From NCBI GenBank assembly GCA_034433775.1, contig DAOUAI010000114.1, positions 1 to 9,267 of the forward strand: a stretch of DNA of 9,267 nt, given 5' to 3'. The notes beneath the pieces were generated by a model. The model was not told the DNA's origin, made no database searches, and saw only the letters and a list, made by a program, of their open reading frames with translations. Below are positions 1-6,282 of the stretch, in pieces. A program made the translations under genes and the position numbers. How positions within the stretch are numbered: position 1 is the first letter of the stretch; each line of letters opens with the position of its first letter. Origin of the DNA: CALJTV01 sp034433775. GTDB taxonomy: Bacteria; Chloroflexota; Dehalococcoidia; GIF9; UBA5629.

Positions 1-531
1 ACCCCAGCCAGCCATAATGCCGGGGCGAAAGTGCAGCTAAGGCTTACCGCAGCCATCATCAAGGAGCTGCAGGACGAGCTAAACGAGCTAACCCAGCGCA
101 CCATCGTTAGGGCAGAGGCAACAGAGGGACAGTCCGTACCCACCGACACCCACGCTTTGGTAAACCTACCCAACGAGATTTTTGACACCCTAGGCGAATA
201 TAACCCACAAACAAGCAAGTTCACCGCACAGAAAACAGGCTACTATCTCATACTAGGCAGCATACGGTGGTACGGAGGTACCGTCGTACCAGACAAGATG
301 TACCAGATTTCTATAATAAAGAACTACGGCGAGAGCAACGAAGCGATAATAGCTACAACCTCTACCCATTCATCAGTAGCGAGCAGCATCATGCTGCAAT
401 GCCTTACAATCGCATACCTCGAAGCAGGCGAAAACTTGGCGCTATTCGCTTACCACTACGCAGGTCAAAATGTAACCATAAACTACGGCAACCCATACCT
501 GACACATCTCATAGTCAACCGCATAGCCTAA
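1..531 (+). CDS. C1q-like phage/virion-type protein, probably 5'-truncated by window edge
   Basis: The frame is open from base 1 to the TAA at 529-531. The only in-frame start is GTG at 31, which has no convincing Shine-Dalgarno, so I think the gene begins before the window. Counting from that GTG, residues 1-25 form an amphipathic, probably helical stretch (ITKEL-like heptads rich in Leu and Glu). Residues about 45-166 look like a C1q/TNF-type jelly roll: FDTLGEYNPQTSKFTAQKTG followed by YYLILGSIRW, then alternating beta strands up to a hydrophobic last strand (HLIVNRIA). Such domains are common in phage tail-fibre, baseplate-decorating and other virion proteins, where they trimerise and bind surfaces. 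The next gene starts 4 nt downstream and also looks phage-like. CTA (Leu) and ATA (Ile) codons are frequent here, unlike the CTG-rich genes from 1026 onward, which fits a mobile origin. The C1q-like fold is a fairly secure pattern call; the phage role is inferred from context. Confidence 0.6.
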   Translation, partial: TPASHNAGAKVQLRLTAAIIKELQDELNELTQRTIVRAEATEGQSVPTDTHALVNLPNEIFDTLGEYNPQTSKFTAQKTGYYLILGSIRWYGGTVVPDKMYQISIIKNYGESNEAIIATTSTHSSVASSIMLQCLTIAYLEAGENLALFAYHYAGQNVTINYGNPYLTHLIVNRIA

Positions 532-535
532 AGCC

Positions 536-1018
536 ATGCTAAACGCCTATCCGCTCAACACCGTAACCCTAAACGGCATCCTTGCGGAAGGACCACCACC
601 GCAAGAGCTCATACACCGGGGCACAGATGTCATATGGCAGACCCAGGCGCTAGACACAAACCTCGTGGTGGTGTATGGAGAAGCCACAGACGGCAGCCTA
701 GTGTCAGGACAGGCTTATGATTCAGACGAGGTACAGCGCATAGGCTACAGGCTGGACATAGTACGAGAACCAGCCATCCCCACAGCAGAACTATGCCAGA
801 GCGTAGCAGCAGCGATTATAGAGAAGATGAGACTCCAGAAGGTCAGGGGGGAGCTATCAGCCTTGCCAAACTGTGGACTGGAGCTCTACGATGTGATAGA
901 GATAACCGACAGATGGAGCAACCTGTCGGAGAGGGCGTTCAGGACAACAGGCATAAATCTGTCCTACAGCAGGCATGACGGTGTCATCTCCCAGACACTG
1001 GGACTGGGCGCCGCATAG
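536..1018 (+). CDS. Phage tail/baseplate-like hypothetical protein
   Basis: A 160-residue protein starting at ATG 536, 4 nt after the previous stop. There is no clear Shine-Dalgarno, so its translation is probably coupled to the upstream gene. I do not recognise a named family with certainty. The C-terminal half, with RGELSALPNCGLELYDVIEI at about 104-123 and then FRTTGINLSYSRHDGVISQT at about 135-154, resembles the end of tail hub or baseplate proteins. In those proteins a region stating where a coordinate or basis vector is defined is followed by a beta strand and a Q-x-L-x-L-G tail. No signal peptide or membrane segment is visible. CTA and ATA codons are enriched as in its neighbour, so both probably belong to one phage-derived module ending at 1018. 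It could also be a domesticated tail-like particle component, or a fragment of a longer hub protein. The start is plausible but unproven. Confidence 0.5.
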   Translation: MLNAYPLNTVTLNGILAEGPPPQELIHRGTDVIWQTQALDTNLVVVYGEATDGSLVSGQAYDSDEVQRIGYRLDIVREPAIPTAELCQSVAAAIIEKMRLQKVRGELSALPNCGLELYDVIEITDRWSNLSERAFRTTGINLSYSRHDGVISQTLGLGAA

Positions 1019-1025
1019 CAGCAGT

Positions 1026-1715
1026 TCAGTCTAGGGTGATGAGTCCCCGCTTTAGGGCAGTGATGACCGCCTGGGTGCGGGCGTTGGCATCGAGCTTGCG
1101 CAGTATTGAAGTGACGTGGTTCTTGATGGTCTGCTCGCTGATGTTGAGGATGGCGGCGATCTGCTTGTTAAAGTAGCCCTGGGCCATATAGGTGAGGATC
1201 TCGGTCTCCCGCGGTGTGAGCGGCGAGACGAAGTGCTCCACACCTTTTCCCCAGGAGAGGTCCTGGAACTGTTCCAGCACCTGCTGGGCTACTTTAGGTC
1301 GGGCAAGGAAGACATCGTTAATTGGGTGTTCACCGTTGGCACAGCGGCGGATAACAGTAATCAGCTCCTCAGGCATAATATCGCGCTTCAGGTAGCCGGC
1401 TACCCGCGACCTTATTGCTTGGAAAAGCTCTTCGTCGGTGGGGTTGGGTGACGTGAGGATGACCGCGATGCTGGGTACGAGCTGTTTTATCGTCCTGGCA
1501 AGGTCGGGCTGGCGGCTGCGGGACAGGATGATATCCAGCAGGACGACATCCGGGTACAGGTTGTGTATTGCTGCCATAAGTTCATCGCTGGTGCCCACAT
1601 CGCCGCAGACCTCGATATCAGCGGCACGGGTCAAAGCGGCGCGCACGCCCTGGCGGAACAGCGGCTGCTGGTCAGCGATAAGGACCCTTATTTTTCTACT
1701 TGACTGCTTTGGCAT
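1026..1715 (-). CDS. NarL/LuxR-family two-component response regulator (orphan)
   Basis: Cytoplasmic transcription regulator of about 229 residues: an N-terminal receiver domain (about 8-125), a short linker, and a C-terminal LuxR/GerE helix-turn-helix (about 164-226). Numbered from ATG 1715, the phosphoacceptor is Asp61 (in DVVLLDI), with Thr88 and Lys110 (GYLKRD) completing the switch residues. The acidic pocket reads ADQQ, so Asp15 is kept while the usual second acid is Gln16. The DNA-binding part shows LTPRETEIL, then a turn and the recognition helix SEQTIKNHVTSILRKL. I prefer ATG 1715 because AGGTGG sits 2 nt before it; the in-frame GTG at 1721 (two residues longer) has no such site. No sensor kinase lies nearby, so its input signal is unknown. 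It converges with the phage-like genes, with 7 nt between stops. A strong promoter lies directly upstream, so it is transcribed independently of the esterase 142 nt upstream. Confidence 0.93.
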   Translation of the reverse strand: MPKQSSRKIRVLIADQQPLFRQGVRAALTRAADIEVCGDVGTSDELMAAIHNLYPDVVLLDIILSRSRQPDLARTIKQLVPSIAVILTSPNPTDEELFQAIRSRVAGYLKRDIMPEELITVIRRCANGEHPINDVFLARPKVAQQVLEQFQDLSWGKGVEHFVSPLTPRETEILTYMAQGYFNKQIAAILNISEQTIKNHVTSILRKLDANARTQAVITALKRGLITLD

Positions 1716-1730
1716 GTCCACCTGGGTTCA

Positions 1731-1759
1731 AGTGTAACAATATGTAAACAGAATGTCAA
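1731..1759 (-). promoter_or_regulatory. Sigma-70 promoter of the response regulator
   Basis: Read on the minus strand, a perfect -35 TTGACA (1759-1754) is followed by a 17-nt spacer and a -10 TACACT (1736-1731), preceded by TG at the extended -10 position. Transcription would begin near 1724-1725. That leaves about 9 nt of leader before ATG 1715, with the AGGTGG site almost at the 5' end, or an essentially leaderless GTG at 1721. It is one of the two clearest promoters in the window. Confidence 0.75.
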
Positions 1760-1857
1760 TGATTTTTGGCACATTAATTTGACCCGGATGGTGAATGTGC
1801 GAGACTGTCTGGACGGAACCAGTCCAATTTGCAAGGTGTAAACGTGTATTCTGTAGC

Positions 1858-3798
1858 CTATTCAAATTTTACCGTGCCGATTATGTCACTTTTTTGTGTT
1901 GGGGTGGAAAACGGGGAGTACGCGGGCACGGTGAATACTTCAATTATGACCCATTTACCGTTCTTCACCAACCCGATAATCAGGCTGTCATATTTGCCCA
2001 CAGCCCCGGTATATGTGACTTCAGCCTGAGCCACTTCGGTGCCGCCTATAGTTACCTTACTCGCAGTAAAGGTGTCGATAGTCTTGTTGCCATCGGCTAC
2101 AAGGTGCCGGGCAAATACTTCTTTTAAGTCAGCTCCCTCGGACCGGTCACGAACGATAACTCTGACCGCTGGGATATTGTAGGCACCCGCACCGACGCGC
2201 CAGATAACATTCGGTCCCAGGTCTCCTGTCTTGGGTGTCCAGCTATCGGGGTACTTTAAAGAAAAGCCGAACTCAGCGTTGGTGTAAGTGGCTTCTCCTG
2301 CTGGTGCAGCAGTAGCCGGTGGTGGGGTCACACCAGCCCGGGACAACCCGGTCTTGACCTTAAGTTCGTACCCAATATCGAGGTATGGCTCGGTATCGGG
2401 GTCGTATGGGGTCCAATCTATCAAGCCGGGCACGCTGGGGTTGCCTGTTCTGGCGAACTGTGACCATATCCTCATCATGTTTTCTGCCACCACTTCATCT
2501 TTATCATCTAGTCCGGGGTCAGGCTGTTTTACTCCGCCGCGGGAGCCAAGCAGCGCCCCTATCCCGGCTACTCCCTGGAGGAGTCCGAACACATAAGGTA
2601 ACTCGAGCCCGTGGAAAGCGACGGCACCCTCCTGCTTCCAGCGCGATGGCACATGGCTGAACACATAGGTATAGACCTTGGACGAGGCGGTGGTGCTCAT
2701 CAGTCTGGCGACGCGAGGGATGCTGGTGGATACTTCGGAGACCTCGCCATCCTGGGCACCGACGATAAGCGGGACATCATTTTGCTTGCCCTGCTGCAAG
2801 ATGTTGTAGACGGTATCCGGCAAGACCCATCCATCGGCAGTCAGCATGGTGTTATAGCCGGAGTCGGTGGCTTGTGATGCCTCGACGATTTCCTGCCAGC
2901 TTTTAGCGCGGAGGGCGGCGAGTATTTCAGCAGGTGTGCCGCTGATGCCGAGCTTTGCCACCAGGTTCTCGCCCATTTTCTCCGCTTGCTCGCGGGTTGC
3001 GCTACCGCTGGGTGCTGAATAGGCTGAACCGCTTTGGATGATAGCCCGATGGAACAGCCCCTTGGCTAATGGCGATGTGAGACAGGAGAGGACTTTGCCG
3101 CCACCACCAGACTCGCCAAAGATGGTGACGTTGCCCGGGTCACCACCGAAAGCCGAAATATTCCTTTGTACCCATTGCAGAGCGGCGATCAAATCAAGGA
3201 TGCCATAGTTGCCCGACGAGTTGTTTGCTGATTCTTTTGCCAGAGCGGGGTGAGCCAGAAAGCCGAGTGCTCCCAGCCTGTGGTTCACGGTAACCAGCAC
3301 CACTCCGTGCTGGGGTAATGCGTAATGGTTATATAAAGCACCATTGCCTGACCCGATGGTCAACCCCCCGCCATGGAAGAAGACCATCACCGGAAGTTTA
3401 TCGGCGGTGGTCTTCGCCGGTGTGGTCACGTTTAGATAAAGGCAGTCCTCGCTGGGAATACCTTCCCCGAAGGCGCCAGATTGTGCACAACGGTTCCCCC
3501 ATTGGGTACATTCACGGACTCCTGTCCACGGGGTGACCGGTTGTGGCGGCTTCCAGCGCAGGTCACCGACCGGCGGTGCGGCATACGGTATACCCCTGTA
3601 GCTCCGCACCTCTTTCCCGGGCTCGCTCACCACTAATATCCCCGATATCAGACCAGAGTCAATTTTGACAGGGTCAGCTATGGGCACAGCACCTTTGGGA
3701 GTTGCAGGTCCTTTTTCTCCACAGGACGCGGTCAGGGATGTTACCAGTGCTACCACTATTAGGAGCGTTGCCAGCCTGAGCCAGTAGAAGTTCGTCAT
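1858..3798 (-). CDS. Secreted lipoprotein: type-B carboxylesterase fused to a PsbP/DUF1795-like domain
   Basis: A 646-residue ester hydrolase predicted to be exported and lipid-anchored. The signal peptide (1-25) ends in LTAS before Cys26, a slightly loose lipobox. The alpha/beta-hydrolase type-B domain spans about 47-475. It shows RSYRGIPYAAPPVG, the SEDCLYLNV signature (116-124), the oxyanion-hole HGGG (142-145), FGGDPGNVTIFGESGGG with nucleophile Ser230, the acid at Asp350/Glu352 (GAQDGE), and the catalytic His396 in AFHGLELPYVFG. A Pro/Ala linker (about 490-500) leads to residues 503-646, beginning YTNAEFGFSLKYPDSW, which is typical of PsbP/DUF1795-like domains in bacterial lipoproteins. 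Only about 45 residues separate acid and His, against about 90 in Bacillus PnbA, so part of the cap is missing. ATG 3798 has AGGAGG 7 nt upstream. The substrate is unknown. The esterase domain is certain; the C-terminal name is a pattern call. Confidence 0.93.
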   Translation of the reverse strand: MTNFYWLRLATLLIVVALVTSLTASCGEKGPATPKGAVPIADPVKIDSGLISGILVVSEPGKEVRSYRGIPYAAPPVGDLRWKPPQPVTPWTGVRECTQWGNRCAQSGAFGEGIPSEDCLYLNVTTPAKTTADKLPVMVFFHGGGLTIGSGNGALYNHYALPQHGVVLVTVNHRLGALGFLAHPALAKESANNSSGNYGILDLIAALQWVQRNISAFGGDPGNVTIFGESGGGGKVLSCLTSPLAKGLFHRAIIQSGSAYSAPSGSATREQAEKMGENLVAKLGISGTPAEILAALRAKSWQEIVEASQATDSGYNTMLTADGWVLPDTVYNILQQGKQNDVPLIVGAQDGEVSEVSTSIPRVARLMSTTASSKVYTYVFSHVPSRWKQEGAVAFHGLELPYVFGLLQGVAGIGALLGSRGGVKQPDPGLDDKDEVVAENMMRIWSQFARTGNPSVPGLIDWTPYDPDTEPYLDIGYELKVKTGLSRAGVTPPPATAAPAGEATYTNAEFGFSLKYPDSWTPKTGDLGPNVIWRVGAGAYNIPAVRVIVRDRSEGADLKEVFARHLVADGNKTIDTFTASKVTIGGTEVAQAEVTYTGAVGKYDSLIIGLVKNGKWVIIEVFTVPAYSPFSTPTQKSDIIGTVKFE

Positions 3799-3866
3799 TC
3801 TTTAACCTCCTGTTTCCTTGCTCTCGTGCTGCTGCGCTAGCCCGGGTTTCCCCGAAGTTTCTCAAG

Positions 3867-3896
3867 ATAGTAAATATCACACCGGGGTTTTGTCAA
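3867..3896 (-). promoter_or_regulatory. Sigma-70 promoter of the esterase lipoprotein
   Basis: On the minus strand, a perfect TTGACA (3896-3891), an 18-nt spacer and TACTAT (3872-3867) form a good promoter. The predicted start near 3860 leaves a leader of about 62 nt. The AGGAGG at 3811-3806 lies within that leader, 7 nt from the ATG. Confidence 0.65.
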
Positions 3897-3951
3897 GAGC
3901 TTGTAGTCGTCTAAGATTAGCGCACATGTCAGGGTGGAAAACGGCTGATTA

Positions 3952-4063
3952 GCCCCCTCACCCTAACTCTCTCCCACGAGGAGAGAGGATAAAAAGGTAG
4001 CTCTCTCCCGCAGGGGGAGAGGGATAGGAAGGTGACTTTCTCCCGCAAGGGGTGAGATGAGAA
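3952..4063. repeat. Palindromic repeat cluster, copy A (three CTCTCCC/GGGAGAG hairpins)
   Basis: Three successive inverted repeats. Hairpin 1 is CTCTCTCC at 3967-3974 pairing with GGAGAGAG at 3980-3987 around a 5-nt loop. It is preceded by CCCCTCACCCTAA, the outer arm of this repeat type. Hairpin 2 is CTCTCCC at 4003-4009 pairing with GGGAGAG at 4015-4021. Hairpin 3 is a weaker TCTCCC/GGGGTGAGA pair at about 4039-4057. The same CCCTCACYCTAACTCTCTCCC core recurs at 7885-7905. It looks like a dispersed REP/MITE-like element. Lying between two divergent genes, it is unlikely to be a terminator for either, and no T-tract follows the hairpins. Confidence 0.75.
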
Positions 4064-4159
4064 GCAGCCGATGTTCTTCCCGCTCAGCTATGTCCTGTAT
4101 GTCACCTGTGTATTTGAACGAGTTCGGAGCCTTTTAGGTCCGGCCCGGGCGAAAATTAT

Positions 4160-4187
4160 TTGACGGGAGCTGATTTAGACTTATAGA
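4160..4187 (+). promoter_or_regulatory. Sigma-70-like promoter of the FAD-dehydrogenase/DUF429 pair
   Basis: TTGACG at 4160-4165, a 16-nt spacer, and TATAGA at 4182-4187. The start is expected near 4194, giving a leader of about 42 nt. Each hexamer deviates modestly from consensus, but the position suits the gene starting at 4236. Confidence 0.55.
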
Positions 4188-4235
4188 ATGTCTGTCGGGT
4201 CTTGTCCGTGCGGGGATTACGAAACTTGAATTGGT

Positions 4236-5642
4236 ATGTCTGAATACGATGTCATCATAGTAGGTAGTGGACCTGCAGGGCTGTTCGCTGCCCTGGAGCT
4301 ATGTCAAAAAGGCGATGCCCGTGTACTGCTTCTGGAGAAGGGCAAAGACATTGACGAGCGCCGCTGTCCTCTCCAGGACAAAGGTGAACGCTGTGCCTCG
4401 TGTTCTCCCTGTCATCTAGTGAGCGGGCTGGGGGGTGCTGGCGCTTTTAGCGATGGCAAGCTGACGCTTTCGCCTGCTGTGGGCGGACATCTCAGCGAGA
4501 TACTGGGAGAGGAGGAGCTGGAGAAGCTGATTGAATATGTTGACAGCCTGTTTCTCAAATTTGGTGCCAGCGACAGGATATATGGTGTCGGAGAGGGGGT
4601 GGAGGCGCTGAAGCAAAAGGCGAAGCTGGCAGAGCTGAAACTTATTCCGGTGAAACTGCGTCACATCGGTACGGAGCGGTCGCGTCAGGTGCTCAGGGTG
4701 ATGCGCGATTTCATAGCACCTAGGGTGAAGTTGAGGCTGGGAGAGATGGCGACACGTGTTCTGGTGAGGGGTGGTATGGTGACAGGGGTGGAGACTGAGA
4801 AAGGCGAGAAGCTCGGCTGCCGTTATCTGGTGCTGGCGCCGGGCAGGGAGGGGGCTGACTGGCTGGCTAAAGAGGCAAAGAGGCTGAGGCTAAGCCTGAG
4901 GTCGAACCCGGTAGATGTGGGGGTCAGGGTAGAAGTGCCGTCGCCGGTGATGGAAGAACTGACATCGGTGCTGTATGAGCCGAAGCTGGAGTTCTTTTCG
5001 CCTACGTTCGATGACCGCATCCGGACATTCTGCGTTTGTCCTGGTGGTGAGGTGGTTATGGAGACGACGGGTGGTGCCGACCCCGTGATAACGGTCAACG
5101 GCAATAGTTATGCCGAACGCCGTACCGGGAATACAAATTTTGCTATCATGGTCAGCACTACCTTTACCGAGCCGTTCCGGGAGCCTATTGCTTACGGAAA
5201 ATACTTGGCGCGTCTGGCTAATCTGCTTAGCGGGGGTGTGCTGGTGCAGCGTTTTGGCGACCTTCTGGAGGGACATCGTTCCACAGTGGAGCGAATAAAG
5301 CACAGTATAGTCCAGCCCACCCTGCGGGCGGCGACTCCGGGCGACCTGAGCTTTGCTTTACCTTACAGACACCTCAAAGGTGTAGTGGAAATGCTCCAGG
5401 CGATGGACAGACTGGCGCCGGGGGTGGCATCACGCCATACCTTGCTTTATGGGGTCGAGGTGAAGTTTTATTCCAGTCAGCTTAAACTCAGCCGCTGTCT
5501 GGAAACGCAGATCGAAAACATGTTTGCCGCTGGTGACGGCGCCGGGGTGAGCCGTGGGCTGGTGCAGGCATCAGCCTGCGGCGTGATAGTTGCCAGGGAG
5601 ATTTTGAAGAGACTGGGTGGGCAGCGTGTTCTTCGGCATTGA
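4236..5642 (+). CDS. COG2509-type FAD-dependent dehydrogenase (uncharacterised NAD(P)/FAD oxidoreductase)
   Basis: A 468-residue soluble flavoprotein. It opens with a textbook Rossmann FAD site, VIIVGSGPAGLFAALEL (GxGxxG at 10-15), with Glu34 at the end of the second strand positioned for the ribose. A cysteine cluster (Cys44, 53, 56, 59) precedes the family hallmark SGLGGAGAFSDGKL (63-76). The C-terminal FAD-contacting motif is MFAAGDGAGVSRGLVQASAC (429-448). This architecture matches the COG2509 group of uncharacterised FAD-dependent dehydrogenases, whose substrate is not established. The length is usual for the group and nothing appears broken. The start is the only sensible ATG before the Rossmann strand, although no strong Shine-Dalgarno is visible. 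Its last codons overlap the DUF429 gene, so the two are surely co-transcribed. The Cys cluster could be redox-active or could bind a metal; that is inference. Confidence 0.9.
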   Translation: MSEYDVIIVGSGPAGLFAALELCQKGDARVLLLEKGKDIDERRCPLQDKGERCASCSPCHLVSGLGGAGAFSDGKLTLSPAVGGHLSEILGEEELEKLIEYVDSLFLKFGASDRIYGVGEGVEALKQKAKLAELKLIPVKLRHIGTERSRQVLRVMRDFIAPRVKLRLGEMATRVLVRGGMVTGVETEKGEKLGCRYLVLAPGREGADWLAKEAKRLRLSLRSNPVDVGVRVEVPSPVMEELTSVLYEPKLEFFSPTFDDRIRTFCVCPGGEVVMETTGGADPVITVNGNSYAERRTGNTNFAIMVSTTFTEPFREPIAYGKYLARLANLLSGGVLVQRFGDLLEGHRSTVERIKHSIVQPTLRAATPGDLSFALPYRHLKGVVEMLQAMDRLAPGVASRHTLLYGVEVKFYSSQLKLSRCLETQIENMFAAGDGAGVSRGLVQASACGVIVAREILKRLGGQRVLRH

Positions 5643-6258
5643 CCTTGCTTCTTCATGTGGTATCCCAAGCGCCTGTGTGTGTCTGGACGAAAGGCTTGGC
5701 ATCGTTTATCAGGGAGGGGAAGGGTCGAATGAGGACATCGTCAGAGCGGTGATGGCGAGTTCTCCTCGGGTGATAGCTATCGATAGCCCGCTCACTTTGC
5801 CACACGGTCAATGCTGCCTTGAGGAAAAATGTGGTTGCCAGCCGATTTCGACGGTGAAGGGCAGGTGGTGTGAGCAGGAACTGGCACGCCTGGGCATGCC
5901 ATGCTATTTCACCACCAAGAGGTCCATTATTAAAAATATGGTATATCGTGCCATCGGACTCAGGGCAATGCTGGAAAGGGCGGGTCTTGAGGTCATCGAG
6001 GTCTATCCATATGCCAGCAAGGTGAGGCTTTTCGGCAAGCCAGTGCCACGGAAAGTCACACTTCAGGGGCTGGACTGGCTGAGAGACAAGGTGGGAATGC
6101 TGCTCCCCGAGTCAAGCTCCTTTCTGGGCATATGGGACCACAACATGTGTGATGCTGCTATAGCGGCTTATACTGCCTTCCTGTACTATCGAGGGCTGAC
6201 CGAGAAGGTGGGCAGACCTGAGGACGGTTTTATCTACATACCGGCGGTTTCTAAATAA
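5626..6258 (+). CDS. DUF429 family protein (predicted RNase H-like fold nuclease)
   Basis: About 210 residues, matching the DUF429 pattern: FFGIDLA at the N-terminus, VIAIDSPLTLP around residue 53, a central WCEQELARLGMPCYFTT segment, EVIEVYPYASKVRLFG around 125, and NMCDAAIAAYTAFLYY near 176. The acidic residues Asp6, Asp53, Glu125 and Asp176 fall where an RNase H-like fold would place its metal ligands, so a nuclease role is usually predicted for the family but is not proven. A cysteine group (CCLEEKCGC, about 63-71) is extra and could bind zinc. I chose GTG 5626 because GGTGG lies about 5 nt upstream and MFFGIDLA is the normal family start. GTG 5617 would add three residues. Either start lies inside the preceding FAD-dehydrogenase gene (overlap of 17 or 26 nt), implying translational coupling. 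The gene converges with the acyltransferase, leaving 24 nt between stops. Confidence 0.85.
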   Translation: MFFGIDLASSCGIPSACVCLDERLGIVYQGGEGSNEDIVRAVMASSPRVIAIDSPLTLPHGQCCLEEKCGCQPISTVKGRWCEQELARLGMPCYFTTKRSIIKNMVYRAIGLRAMLERAGLEVIEVYPYASKVRLFGKPVPRKVTLQGLDWLRDKVGMLLPESSSFLGIWDHNMCDAAIAAYTAFLYYRGLTEKVGRPEDGFIYIPAVSK

Positions 6259-6282
6259 ACGGGGAATGAAAAGCGAGGGTGC

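Larger units (their letters stand above)
3799..4235. other. Divergent intergenic region between esterase and FAD-dehydrogenase genes
   Basis: This 437-nt stretch has no convincing gene. From left to right it holds the esterase Shine-Dalgarno (CCTCCT on the plus strand, 3806-3811) and the esterase promoter (3867-3896). About 55 nt with no recognisable signal follow, then a three-hairpin palindromic repeat cluster (3952-4063). Another approximately 95 nt (4064-4159) show nothing I can name. Last comes the promoter of the plus-strand operon (4160-4187) and a leader of about 40 nt. Confidence 0.7.

Noticed and set aside
1000..1030. Attachment site at the end of the phage-like module
   Set aside because: No tRNA gene is present, and no matching second copy can be seen inside the window, so an att site cannot be supported.
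1116..1451. Plus-strand open frame inside the response regulator
   Set aside because: Antisense shadow of a clear receiver/LuxR gene.
1808..1827. Small inverted repeat downstream of the esterase as a terminator
   Set aside because: Only a 5-bp stem (TGGAC/GTCCA) with a 7-nt loop and no following T-run on the minus strand.
1795..2127. Plus-strand open frame of 110 codons
   Set aside because: Mirror frame of the esterase C-terminal domain, with no start signal and no protein-like composition.
3952..4063. Possible CRISPR array
   Set aside because: The repeat units are unequal, imperfect palindromes with almost no spacer between them. No cas genes are present.
4236..6258. A defence system made from the FAD dehydrogenase and the DUF429 protein
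   Set aside because: Neither family is tied to known defence modules, no accessory defence genes are adjacent, and the base composition matches the host genes.
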